From: Planctomycetaceae bacterium | GTDB lineage: Bacteria; Planctomycetota; Planctomycetia; Planctomycetales; Planctomycetaceae | Assembly: GCA_021732785.1 (NCBI GenBank) | Contig: JAKFUG010000022.1 | Span: 155,208-219,207 of the forward strand | Length of the DNA: 64,000 bases | Direction of reading: 5' to 3' | Part shown: piece by piece, positions 15,975 to 26,700 of the stretch | Layout of the letters: the number at the start of each line of letters is the position of its first letter | Position numbering within the stretch: the first letter of the stretch is position 1 | The notes under the pieces: model-generated | Seen by the model: the letters and a program-made list of their open reading frames with translations, nothing else | Told to the model about the DNA's origin: nothing | Database searches by the model: none | Translations under genes and position numbers: made by a program

Positions 15975-17096
15975 ATGTTACAACCGTCGCGTTGGTCCTC
16001 CCTGCTGTGCCTGACCGTTTTCGCCCTTGGCTGTGCTTCCGAAATTCCGAAAGAAGTGGCGAAATCTTCGGACGGTCCAACCGCTGCGGGGACCACCGGC
16101 GGGAAAGCGACCAAGCGGATCATCGTTCTCACCAACGGCAACTCGCCTTACTGGGATGCCTGCCGGGCGGGGGTGCAGGATGCGAATACGCAGTTGAAAC
16201 TCGCGGACGCCGGACTCGTCGCGGAGATGGAAGTCAACGACGGCACGCCGCAGGGGCAGATCGACAAGCTGCGTCAATACGGCAGCCAGAGCGATATCGC
16301 CGGTGTCGGTGTTTCGGCGATCGACGCCAGCAACGCCGCGGTCGCCGACGAACTGCGCGCTCTCCGAAAGAAGGGAATTGCGGTCATCACCATCGATTCC
16401 GATCTCGATCGCGAAAAATTTCGGGATGCCCGGTCCGCCTTTGTGGGAACCGATAACCTCGCCGGGGGGAAAGTCCTCGGAATGTGTGCCGCGGCTTTGA
16501 AACCGGACGGCGGCGAATACGTCACGTTTGTCGGCCGGACGGGGGCGCAGAACGCGATTGAACGGATCGGCGGCTTCGGCGAAGGTGCCGGGGCGAAGTA
16601 CACGGCGAAAGATTCGATGGGCGATGATCTCGACCGGACGCGGGCCAAGGACAACGTCCGCAACGCCATCGGCAACCACCCGAATCTCAACACGCTGGTC
16701 GGCATCTGGTCGTACAACGCCCCGGCGATTGTGGATGTCGTCCGCGAACTGAAAGCCCGCGAGAAATACAGCATCGTCGTCTTCGATGCCGAGCCGAGCA
16801 CCATCCAGGCGATGGCCGATGGCGACGTCGATGTGATGGTCGTGCAGGATCCGTATCGTATGGGCTTCGATGGCGTGAAATTGCTCAAGGCGATTATTGA
16901 AAATGACGACCACACGCAGAACACGCTGATTTGGGAATTCGTCAAAGGCATGGACATTCTCGACACGGGGCTCAAGGTCGTGGTGCCCAACGATGCGTCA
17001 CCGGTGATGAAGCAGTCGCTGGGTGAGAAGGTCAAGGTCCTCACGCTTTCCGATTTCAAAGCGTGGCTGGAAAAATACGGCCTTGCCGGTTCCTGA
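15975..17096 (+). CDS. Sugar ABC transporter substrate-binding lipoprotein
   Basis: This 373-residue periplasmic binding protein of the ribose/galactose type (Peripla_BP_4) starts at the ATG at 15975. The signal peptide ends in the lipobox FALGC, so it should be lipid-anchored. Family features include RIIVLTNGNSPYWDACRAGV near the mature N terminus, VDVMVVQDPYRMGFDGVKLL and DTGLKVVVPNDASPV near the hinge. It is the first gene of an importer with the permease at 17243 and the double ATPase at 18993. A 128-base inverted repeat separates it from the permease. The ligand is probably a monosaccharide or polyol but cannot be named. Confidence 0.9.
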   Translation: MLQPSRWSSLLCLTVFALGCASEIPKEVAKSSDGPTAAGTTGGKATKRIIVLTNGNSPYWDACRAGVQDANTQLKLADAGLVAEMEVNDGTPQGQIDKLRQYGSQSDIAGVGVSAIDASNAAVADELRALRKKGIAVITIDSDLDREKFRDARSAFVGTDNLAGGKVLGMCAAALKPDGGEYVTFVGRTGAQNAIERIGGFGEGAGAKYTAKDSMGDDLDRTRAKDNVRNAIGNHPNLNTLVGIWSYNAPAIVDVVRELKAREKYSIVVFDAEPSTIQAMADGDVDVMVVQDPYRMGFDGVKLLKAIIENDDHTQNTLIWEFVKGMDILDTGLKVVVPNDASPVMKQSLGEKVKVLTLSDFKAWLEKYGLAGS

Positions 17097-17097
17097 A

Positions 17098-17225
17098 ACT
17101 CGTTCCCACGCTCTGCGTGGGAACGCACGGCCGCGACGCTCTGCGTCGCCTGACACAACACGACGTACAAAGACGACGCGGAGCGTCGAAAACCCGGCGT
17201 TCCCACGCAGAGCATGGGAACGAGT
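17098..17225. repeat. Long inverted repeat, family E, inside the ABC operon
   Basis: Outer arms of 28 bases (17098-17125 with 17198-17225, one mismatch) begin ACTCGTTCCCACGCTCTGCG. Each arm is itself a small palindrome. Inner units CGACGCTCTGCGTCG and GACGCGGAGCGTC also self-pair. It starts 1 base after the binding-protein stop and ends 17 bases before the permease start. A half copy is at 32117-32165. Confidence 0.9.
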
Positions 17226-17242
17226 GAGAAAGAGAATCCGCT

Positions 17243-18853
17243 GTGTCCGCACCGTCTTTCTGGCGTCGTCATGAATTCAGCCTGTTGCTGGCGATTCTCT
17301 GCGTCGTCATCGCCACCGCCGTCCTCGATGCCCAGCACAACTATGTGACCGATCCGGCGAACAGCGGCTGGCAATTGCTGCGGCAATGGTCCATGCTCAG
17401 TCTCTTCGCCCTCGGCGCCGCGGTGGTGATCATTACCGGCGGGATAGATCTCTCGACGGGATCGGTGATCGCGCTGAGCGGCACCGTCTGCGCCACGATC
17501 ATGCTGCTTCTCGCTCCGGAAGCGCTGACCACGCCCAACGCACCGATGCCGATGTGGGTTGCGGGAGCGGCGATCGGTGGCACCGTCTTCGTCGGTTTCC
17601 TCATCGGCAGTCTGCACGCGTGGCTGATCACCGTTGTGGGACTGCCGCCGTTTGTCGCCACGCTCGCCACGTTGGTCGGACTCCGCAGCCTCGCCCGCGC
17701 GCTGTGCGAATCGGTCACCCTCGCCGTCAACGGCGGTGTGACGACGCAGATTTATGTCGCGAACGAGCAGTTCCGTTACCTCGCGAATTCAGTGTGGATT
17801 CCCGCGGTGCTGGTCGTGGTGCTCAGCCTCGCGTTGTGGATCATGCTAAGCCGGTCGGTGCTTGGGCGGCATCTGTATGCTCTCGGTGGGAACGAACAGG
17901 CTGCGCGACTCAGCGGCATCCAGACCGATCATCTCAAATGGGTGGCGTATTGCATCAGTGCAATCCTCAGTTCGCTCTCCGGCATTCTCTATGTCTGTGA
18001 CCAGTCCGTCGCCGAACCACAAACGCTCGGGCGCGGTTATGAACTCAATTCGATTGCTGCCTCGGTCGTCGGCGGTTGTTCGCTGCAGGGTGGCGTGGGG
18101 ACGGTGCAGGGAACGTTGTTCGGGGCGTTGTTTCTCCGCGTGGTGATCGATGGCGTGGCGAAGATCATCGATACCCAGGCCGATGTGTTTGAAGGATTGA
18201 TCGTCGGCGTGGTCGTCGTTTTCGCGGTCACGTTCTCGCACAGTTCGGCCACGTTCTCGCATCGTCGCGGCTTATTCGCGGGCAGTCTCGGCGGGGTGAC
18301 GATTCTCAACCTCACGATTCTCGCCGGAGTGCTCACCGCGCTGCTGGGAATCAAGTTCACGCAGGGCCGTTTGAACATGGATGCCCTGTGGTTGTCATCG
18401 CTGGCAATGCTCAGCACGGTGGCCTTGTTGCTCATTGCGCGACAGGGATGGTCTTCCTCCACACGACGTCGTGCTGGCATTGCGTGGGCGGTCGCAACCC
18501 TGGTGCTGGTGATTGGTCTCGATCGCGCCTATCCCGCGGTGCAGACCAATTCCGCGATCGCCGCCGTGCAACGTCTGGGCGGCCGCGTCATTCAGAACGA
18601 GAACGGCATCGTGGTCGATCTCACCGACACGAGGATCGATGACGACGCTTTCCGTCAGATCACCGGGAAGCTCGATCATCTCCGTCCGCTCGGCGAATTG
18701 CGGCTCGCCAACACCGCGGTGACCGATCGCACGTTGCGGGCGTTGTCGAAGTTCAAAACGCTCAAAGCGGTTCATGTCCAGGGGACGAAGGTCACCTCCG
18801 GCGGTGTTGTCGGCTTGAAACGAGCATTATCCGAAGCCGTGGTAACCGAATGA
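17243..18853 (+). CDS. Sugar ABC permease (RbsC type) with an unusual C-terminal extension
   Basis: This 536-residue protein has a GTG start. Residues 1-330 are a typical sugar-importer permease (BPD_transp_2), with ITGGIDLSTGSVIALSG near the start and the coupling region RHLYALGGNEQAARLSGI. The usual RbsC length is about 320-350. Residues 335-430 add two or more hydrophobic segments. Residues 435-536 form a soluble tail with leucine-rich-repeat-like pattern (LGELRLANTAVTDRTLRAL, LKAVHVQGTKVTSGG), which resembles planctomycete LRR modules. The tail would lie after a membrane segment, possibly outside the cytoplasm. The frame is continuous with no sign of an artificial join. The operon partners are at 15975 and 18993. 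Confidence 0.85.
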   Translation: MSAPSFWRRHEFSLLLAILCVVIATAVLDAQHNYVTDPANSGWQLLRQWSMLSLFALGAAVVIITGGIDLSTGSVIALSGTVCATIMLLLAPEALTTPNAPMPMWVAGAAIGGTVFVGFLIGSLHAWLITVVGLPPFVATLATLVGLRSLARALCESVTLAVNGGVTTQIYVANEQFRYLANSVWIPAVLVVVLSLALWIMLSRSVLGRHLYALGGNEQAARLSGIQTDHLKWVAYCISAILSSLSGILYVCDQSVAEPQTLGRGYELNSIAASVVGGCSLQGGVGTVQGTLFGALFLRVVIDGVAKIIDTQADVFEGLIVGVVVVFAVTFSHSSATFSHRRGLFAGSLGGVTILNLTILAGVLTALLGIKFTQGRLNMDALWLSSLAMLSTVALLLIARQGWSSSTRRRAGIAWAVATLVLVIGLDRAYPAVQTNSAIAAVQRLGGRVIQNENGIVVDLTDTRIDDDAFRQITGKLDHLRPLGELRLANTAVTDRTLRALSKFKTLKAVHVQGTKVTSGGVVGLKRALSEAVVTE

Positions 18854-18881
18854 TGGCACAGGGCGCATCGTTAACGATGTT

Positions 18882-18970
18882 GTGTGCCACTGGCTCTGCC
18901 AGTGTCTTCTTCATCGATGTCATCGTCGCAGCCAACGAATATCAAGACACTGGCAGAGCCAGTGGCACAC
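18882..18970. repeat. Long inverted repeat, family F, copy 1, inside the ABC operon
   Basis: Perfect 27-base arms (18882-18908 with 18944-18970) begin GTGTGCCACTGGCTCTGCCA, with a 35-base spacer. It lies between the permease stop and ATPase start. Copies: 41747-41818, and a 22-base palindromic relative at 47845-47866. Confidence 0.92.
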
Positions 18971-18992
18971 GGCCAACACGAGTGGTTCGCAG

Positions 18993-20507
18993 ATGACTGA
19001 TCTCGCGCGAATTCAGTTCTCCCACGTGACGAAGCGCTTCTTTGCCGTCACCGCGCTGGATGACGTCTCGTTCGATGTCCGCCCCGGTGAGTTGCTCGCG
19101 CTGTGCGGCGAAAACGGTGCCGGTAAAAGCACGCTGATGAAAATCCTGTCGGGGGTCATCGCCGACTATGAGGGCACCATCGAACTCGATGGCCAACCCG
19201 TCCGCTTCACCGGCACGCGCGACGCCGAGCGACAGGGCGTCAGTATTATTCATCAGGAACTGAACCTCGTTGGCGACCTTTCGGCAGCCGCGAACATTTT
19301 TCTCGGACGAGAACTCACTCGGTACGGCGTCTGGCTCGATGAAGCGGCGATGCGCACCCAGGCCGCGGAGTTGTTCGCACAGTTGGATTGCTCAATTCGA
19401 CCAGACGATTTGATCCGGACCTTACGGATCGGCGATCAGCAACTCGTCGAAATCGCGAAAGCGCTGGCATTGCAGGCCCGCATTCTCATCATGGACGAGC
19501 CGACGAGTGCGCTCACGGAAAGCGAAGTCGCGCGGCTGTACCGGATCATTGCCAAGTTGCGCGAGCGCGGCGTCACGATCATCTACATCTCGCACAAAAT
19601 GGACGAGGTTTTCCGTCTGGCGGATCGCATCACCGTCCTGCGTGACGGCAAGGTGATTCAGACGCTGGACCGCATGACGACCTCGCCGAAGGACATCACG
19701 CGGCTGATGGTCGGCCGCGACATCAACACCGCCGGGTTTCGCACACCGCAACCGGTGGGTGACGAAGTCCTGCACGTTGAAAATCTGTCGCTGCCGTGGC
19801 CGGGGCATGCCCGCGGCTGGCGATTGCAGAAGGTGTCGCTCAAAGTTCATCGCGGCGAAGTCCTTGGCATCGCCGGGTTGATGGGAGCCGGGCGGACGGA
19901 ACTGCTCGAATGTTTGTACGGCAGCAGTGCCGACGAGCCGCAGGGCGAAATCAAGCTACGCGGTGAACCGGTGACGTTCGCCGATCCGCAAGCCGCCCTG
20001 CAAGCCGGGGTGGCGATGGTCACCGAGGATCGCAAGCGCTACGGCGTGATTGCGACGATGAATGTCCGCGAACATATCACGCTGTCGAGCCTGGACAAAT
20101 CCGCGATCGCCGGGCTGATTCAATTCGGTCGCGAGGCCGACGCCGGGCACGAGTCGATCCGGCAACTCCGCATTAAAACGGCCGGAGGCGAAGCCGCGAT
20201 CAACTCCCTCAGCGGCGGTAATCAGCAGAAGAGCCTCATCGCCCGCGCATTGCGAACGAACCCCGCGCTCCTCTTGCTCGATGATCCCACGCGCGGCATC
20301 GATGTTGGTGCGAAGGCGGAGATTTATCGGCTCATCGACGAACTCTGTCAGCAGGGACTCGCGATCATCATCACGTCGAGCGAATTGCCGGAATTGCTCA
20401 CCGTGTGCGATCGCATCGTCGTCCTGTGTGAAGGCCGCATGACGGGTGAATTTCAGCGCGAAGAGTTTTCCGAAGCGGCGCTGATGGAAGCCGCGACAGG
20501 AAATTAG
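18993..20507 (+). CDS. Sugar ABC transporter ATP-binding protein (double cassette)
   Basis: This 504-residue RbsA-type ATPase carries two cassettes. The N-terminal cassette has Walker A GENGAGKST, a diverged signature (IGDQQLVEIAKAL) and Walker B ILIMDEPTSAL. The C-terminal cassette has the degenerate first motif GLMGAGRTELL, normal for this family, with signature LSGGNQQK and Walker B LLLLDDPTRGID. It powers import of the ligand bound by the lipoprotein at 15975 through the permease at 17243. The frame is open 37 codons further upstream, through the family F repeat. The homology begins just after the ATG at 18993. Confidence 0.92.
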   Translation: MTDLARIQFSHVTKRFFAVTALDDVSFDVRPGELLALCGENGAGKSTLMKILSGVIADYEGTIELDGQPVRFTGTRDAERQGVSIIHQELNLVGDLSAAANIFLGRELTRYGVWLDEAAMRTQAAELFAQLDCSIRPDDLIRTLRIGDQQLVEIAKALALQARILIMDEPTSALTESEVARLYRIIAKLRERGVTIIYISHKMDEVFRLADRITVLRDGKVIQTLDRMTTSPKDITRLMVGRDINTAGFRTPQPVGDEVLHVENLSLPWPGHARGWRLQKVSLKVHRGEVLGIAGLMGAGRTELLECLYGSSADEPQGEIKLRGEPVTFADPQAALQAGVAMVTEDRKRYGVIATMNVREHITLSSLDKSAIAGLIQFGREADAGHESIRQLRIKTAGGEAAINSLSGGNQQKSLIARALRTNPALLLLDDPTRGIDVGAKAEIYRLIDELCQQGLAIIITSSELPELLTVCDRIVVLCEGRMTGEFQREEFSEAALMEAATGN

Positions 20508-20517
20508 CCTTTCATGA

Positions 20518-20539
20518 ACCCGAAGCGCAATCGCCGGGT
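20518..20539. repeat. Degenerate single arm of family A repeat
   Basis: ACCCGAAGCGCAATCGCCGG matches the arm core of the inverted repeat at 647-726 with a few changes. It lies in the 39-base gap between convergent genes. No second arm is present. Confidence 0.5.
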
Positions 20540-20546
20540 ACATTGT

Positions 20547-21044
20547 TTACTGCACGCGGCGAAAATACTCGCGAGATGTACTCAAGCCGGGGATGATCCA
20601 GTACGAGTCAGAACCATCAAAATGGATGTGCGTGATCTCAGACTGTTCGATTCCCAACGACTTGAGTACGGACGGTTTCAATTCGATTTCTCGTATCGCC
20701 ACCGAATGAGAGTCGCGTCCTAAAATTTCAAAACGACCCTTCTCCGCTGGGTCGTTTGAAGTCAACTGACATGTGTACGTTCCATCGCCGACGTAAGTAA
20801 TCCGCAGGGTTCCGAATAAATTGCGTAGTTTGGCTAGCTGCTCTTCGCTGAGAGTGCGATTCTCTTGCAGATCGGCGATGGTTCGTTCGGCATCAGATTG
20901 CCAGGTTCCTAACAACCGCTCATCCGTGACCCGCCTCGGAATCAGCACCAAGGCAATCACGGCGAATAGAAGTGACGCGAAGAGTGCTAATCCGAATGCG
21001 AGTTGCTTCCACTGCGTCATCGACAGTTCGACAGCGACTGCCAT
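20547..21044 (-). CDS. Small single-pass membrane protein of unknown function
   Basis: This 165-residue protein has one N-terminal membrane segment (residues 15-36, AFGLALFASLLFAVIALVLI). A soluble domain of about 125 residues follows, beginning RRVTDERLLGTWQSDAERT. That LLGTWQSD start with a later strand-rich part resembles small secreted lipocalin-like or TIGR03067-type domains of planctomycetes, but I cannot place it firmly. GAAAGAGGA just upstream supports the ATG at 21044. It begins 22 bases after the pyrG stop and is probably co-transcribed with it. Confidence 0.65.
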   Translation of the reverse strand: MAVAVELSMTQWKQLAFGLALFASLLFAVIALVLIPRRVTDERLLGTWQSDAERTIADLQENRTLSEEQLAKLRNLFGTLRITYVGDGTYTCQLTSNDPAEKGRFEILGRDSHSVAIREIELKPSVLKSLGIEQSEITHIHFDGSDSYWIIPGLSTSREYFRRVQ

Positions 21045-21066
21045 CTCACGGTCCTCTTTCCATCCA

Positions 21067-22803
<1,737 letters not shown>

Positions 22804-22804
22804 C

Positions 22805-23554
22805 CTACCCCAACTGACGACTGACAAACCGAGCATAATCTTCCGGCGTGTCGATGCCAACGGAGGGCTGATCGACGACGCCCACCGCAATCCGCACGCC
22901 GGCTTCGAGCGCCCGTAATTGCTCCAGTTTTTCCTGATTTTCCAGGCGCGAAGGGGGTTGCTGCGTGATGTTCAGCAGGAAATCGCGGCGGTAGGCATAA
23001 ATCCCCAGATGCAGATGCCACGGCCGTTCACCACTGGCCAGGACGGCGGCGATGTCACGATCGCGCAGATGCGGAATCGGCGATCGGCTGAAATAGAGGG
23101 CTTGCCCGTTCGCGCCGCACACCACTTTCACGCACGAAGTTGCCAATACCTGCTCGGCGTGATGGATCGGTGTTGCGAGAGTCGCCATCGGCGCGGTCGG
23201 ATCGTCGATCAGTAACTGCACGACGCGATCGATCTGCGCGGGGTTCAACTCGGGCTCGTCGCCTTGGATGTTGACGATGATGTCGGCGTCTGGAAGTGAA
23301 CGCCGCGCGACTTCGGCGATGCGGTCGGTCCCGCTGGGATGATCGCCCGTCATTTCCGCGCGGCCGCCGAAGCCACGGACAACATCGGCAATCTCGGTGC
23401 TGTCGGTGGCGATGAGCACACCTGCCAGCGACTTCGCTTTCTGTGCCGATTCCCACACATATTGAATGAGCGGCTGGCCTGTTTCTGACAGCAACAACTT
23501 CCGCGGCAACCGCGTCGATTGCAACCGCCCGGGAATGACACCGTAAACCTTCAT
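22805..23554 (-). CDS. kdsB: 3-deoxy-manno-octulosonate cytidylyltransferase
   Basis: This 249-residue enzyme activates KDO with CTP to CMP-KDO for lipopolysaccharide core synthesis. The N terminus has IPGRLQSTRLPRKLL, the pyrophosphorylase signature. Later conserved segments are VLIATDS, GDHPSGTDR, VNIQGDEP, FSRSPIP, HLGIYAYR and the end motif VGIDTPEDYARF. GGAGG at the codons just before the ATG at 23554 marks that ATG, rather than the one at 23566, as the true start. Its presence suggests this planctomycete makes a KDO-type outer membrane lipid. It is near pyrG, which supplies CTP. Confidence 0.95.
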   Translation of the reverse strand: MKVYGVIPGRLQSTRLPRKLLLSETGQPLIQYVWESAQKAKSLAGVLIATDSTEIADVVRGFGGRAEMTGDHPSGTDRIAEVARRSLPDADIIVNIQGDEPELNPAQIDRVVQLLIDDPTAPMATLATPIHHAEQVLATSCVKVVCGANGQALYFSRSPIPHLRDRDIAAVLASGERPWHLHLGIYAYRRDFLLNITQQPPSRLENQEKLEQLRALEAGVRIAVGVVDQPSVGIDTPEDYARFVSRQLG

Positions 23555-23652
23555 TGCGACCTCCATGTCGTGTGCGCAGTGATCGCTGCGAAGTCATCAA
23601 GATGCCGGAAGCGGTAGTTCGCGTCAATGTCGTTCCACAGACCCCACCCGTT

Positions 23653-23756
23653 CGTTTAGCCGCGACCCGGAGTCCGCGGAGGGGAGCGTGAAGTGAACCG
23701 CGCCACACGGGTCGCCCAATCCGCGCAGCGCTCCCCTGTCGGGTCGCGGCGAAACG
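23653..23756. repeat. Long inverted repeat, family B, copy 2
   Basis: It has the same layout as 2558-2662: arms CGTTTAGCCGCGACCCGG at the left and the matching complement at the right, with inner arms GGGGAGCG/CGCTCCCC. The inner stem differs from copy 1 by a compensated pair (GGGAAGCG becomes GGGGAGCG), so base pairing is kept. Confidence 0.88.
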
Positions 23757-23776
23757 GTTCCGGCCGTGGCACACTT

Positions 23777-26700
23777 TTATCGCACGGTGATGAAATCGTT
23801 GTGATTGAGTAGCGCCTGCACGAGCGATCCGCGCGCTTGCTGCGTGGGATCGGAGCGATTCGCGGTTTTCGCTAGAACCGTCCATGCCGCGAGGGCTTCG
23901 CGGCTGGCGATGATTTCATTCTCTGTGGGTTCAACTGACAGGATCGTTTGAAACGCGCTGCGGATGAATTCCTCGTCGTCGGTCGCCGTGATGCGCGCGG
24001 CGATTTTCTCCGCGGCGGCTGCGGCCAGCGGGCTGTTTTCAAGGGCGAGCGCCTGCTGCGGGACGATGCTTTCGGCACGGCGGTAACATTCGAGGACGTT
24101 CGCATCATCGAACGTCGACAGAAACTTCTGATGCTCGTTGTGCGAATGGACGTAGTACAAACTCCGGCGGCGGGAGCCATCGTTGCTGACGGGAATCGAC
24201 GGTCCACTCAGCGTAAGATCGAGTTCCCCAGACAGCGACAGCAAACCATCGCGCACGAGTTGCGCTTCCATACGGCGCGGGTTCGCTCGCCAGAGAAATC
24301 GGTTGTCGGGATCTTTCGCCGCTGTCGGTTTGGGGATATCCGCGTTCGATGACGACAGCCGGTAGGTGTGCGAGGTCACAATCAACCGATGGATGTGCTT
24401 CATACTCCAGTCGTGTTCGACGAATTCCACGGCGAGCCAATCGAGCAGTTCCGGATGCGTCGTCGGCGCCCCTTTGCGGCCGAAATCGAACACCGTCGGC
24501 ACCAACGGGCGACCGAAGTGCCGATTCCAAATGTGATTCACCGCCACCCGCGCCGGCAGCGGATTCGCGGAGTCCGTCATCCAGTGGGCCAGGGCCGTCC
24601 GTCGACCTGTGCTGGTGGACGGAAACGGCTTGCGGCGGGATTCTTCGCTCTCCAGATTATTTTCGAGTGTCTTCAGTGATCCGACCAGAGGCGTATATGA
24701 TTCCCCCGGCGTTTCCGTCGCTTTGTGAGCCGTTTCCAGAATTGCTGTCGCGGCGATCACCTTCTTCTCGGCGTCCGCCTTTTTGTCAGGAGCGACTTTC
24801 AATCGTTCGAGCTCAGCACGAGACACCTCTTCGTCGGCTTGTGACACTGCAACCAAACATTCGGCCCGTGCGGCGGCTTGATTCGACGATATGTCTTCCA
24901 CGCCGCTGAGTCGCAACCGATCGGCGGTTCCTTTCGCCTCAATCGCGGCGATCTGAGCCGTGATGGTCGCGATTTTTTTCTCAGCAATCACCACTTCCAG
25001 CCGTGCTTGATCGACGGGCGAGGGCCCTTCGGACGGTTTACCGGCGGGTTCGATCAACTTCACGGCGTCGGGCAACGCGCGAAGTTCAAAGTGATGAAAA
25101 TCGGCTTGGGCATCGAACGTGATGACTTCCACATGCCCCGCTTTCCGCATGATCGGCAGGCGATAGGCGACCGAATGCTGACCATCCACCGTAAGATTCG
25201 CCAACGTGCCGCGGACACGCAGGATCATTTCGTGCGGCTGGTTCAGGTCGATCTTTCGTCCTTGTGCGGACTCGCTCGGATAGACGTAATTCGGCCCGCT
25301 CTTGTATGCGATTTGAGCTTTCGGACCATCGGCGTAGGAACTGAGATAAGCCAGGATTTCCTGCTCGTCGGCGGTGGCATCGAAGGTGATGCCGACGGAC
25401 TTCCACATATCTCCGCCGGTGGGGGTGTACTTCAATGTCGCTTCAAAATTTTCCGGCGGCAGGGGCTTCCAGCGCAAGGCCGTGCGTGTGGCACCCACTT
25501 GCGATTGCCGCACTTTGCCATCGACGTACTCCCATTGTCCGTTGCGGATCTCCCACACGTCCGGCCTTGCGGCGGCGAAATCGTCTTTGATGAGTGGGGC
25601 TGCGTTTTCCTCGACGGGCACTGCCGGCTTGCTCGCCGCTTCTTCCGCCTCCATGAGTTTCTTCTTCGCGCCGACCATCGCCGCTTCCGCATCGCGACGG
25701 CGTTGCTCCGCGGCTTTGAGATGCGCCTCCGCCACAAACGCCCGCATCCCCGGTTGCACGGCCTCCGATGGCAACGTGATCGGTTCGATCTTCAGCGGTG
25801 CGAATGCCAGAAAGGTCGGGATCGCCGGTTCGATCACACGGTTTTTGTCCGGGTTACGGTCATCGCCGCGGATATGAAGAAATGTCTGCGCGTCGAGGTT
25901 GCAGTCGAACGCCCGTGGGAGGCCGTCCTTCTCGAAATCGATCTCCCCCGGCACCGCATCCGTCCGCACCTGATACGGCTCGAAGATTGCCCGCATCTGG
26001 TAATAATTGACCTGCGAGAACGGATCGTACTTGTGATCGTGGCACTTCGCACAGTTGAACGTCAGACCGAGGAACGACTTCGCCGTGTGCTCCACGGTTT
26101 CGTCCAGCCAACTGGTGCGGTTGAACTTGAAATACTGTCGGGCGAGGAAGCCGGACGCCCGCAGTCTGTCGAGATCGTTCGGATACAATTCATCTGCGGC
26201 GAGCATCTCGCGGACCATTTGGTCGTAACCCTTGTCGGCGTTCAGCGATTCAATGATCCAGTCGCGCCAATGCCAGATGTGCTTCTGCGAATTACGGACT
26301 TCGGCCCCCAACCCCCACCAATCGCTGTACCGCCAAATGTCCATCCAGTGCCGGCCCCAGCGTTCGCCGTATTGCGGACTGTCGAGCAGCCGCGTGACAA
26401 TTCTGTCGTAGGCTTCCGGACTGTTGTCCGCCAGGAAGGCTTCACGCTCGGCAAGAGTCGGAGGAAGCCCGATGAGATCCAGCGACACCCGCCGCAACCA
26501 GACGCCTTTGTCGGCGGCACGTTGCGGTGTGAGTCCCAACTCGTGATGCTTGGTGGCGATGAACGCATCAATCGGATTCTGTGACCACACGGGATCGGCG
26601 ACCACTGGGACTGTCGGTCGCACCGGGGCTTTGAACGCCCAGTGTTCGCGCGGATCACGTTCGGGTTGCTCATCGACCGGGGCTTGCGCACCACTGGCGA

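Noticed and set aside
16274..17617. A 447-codon minus-strand frame across the binding-protein and permease genes
   Set aside because: It runs through the family E repeat and two well-supported plus-strand genes; no homology seen.
24878..26584. A 568-codon frame on the plus strand, antisense to the PSCyt/DUF1553 gene
   Set aside because: The composition is Arg/His-rich and lacks conserved motifs, whereas the minus strand has a clear multi-domain protein.
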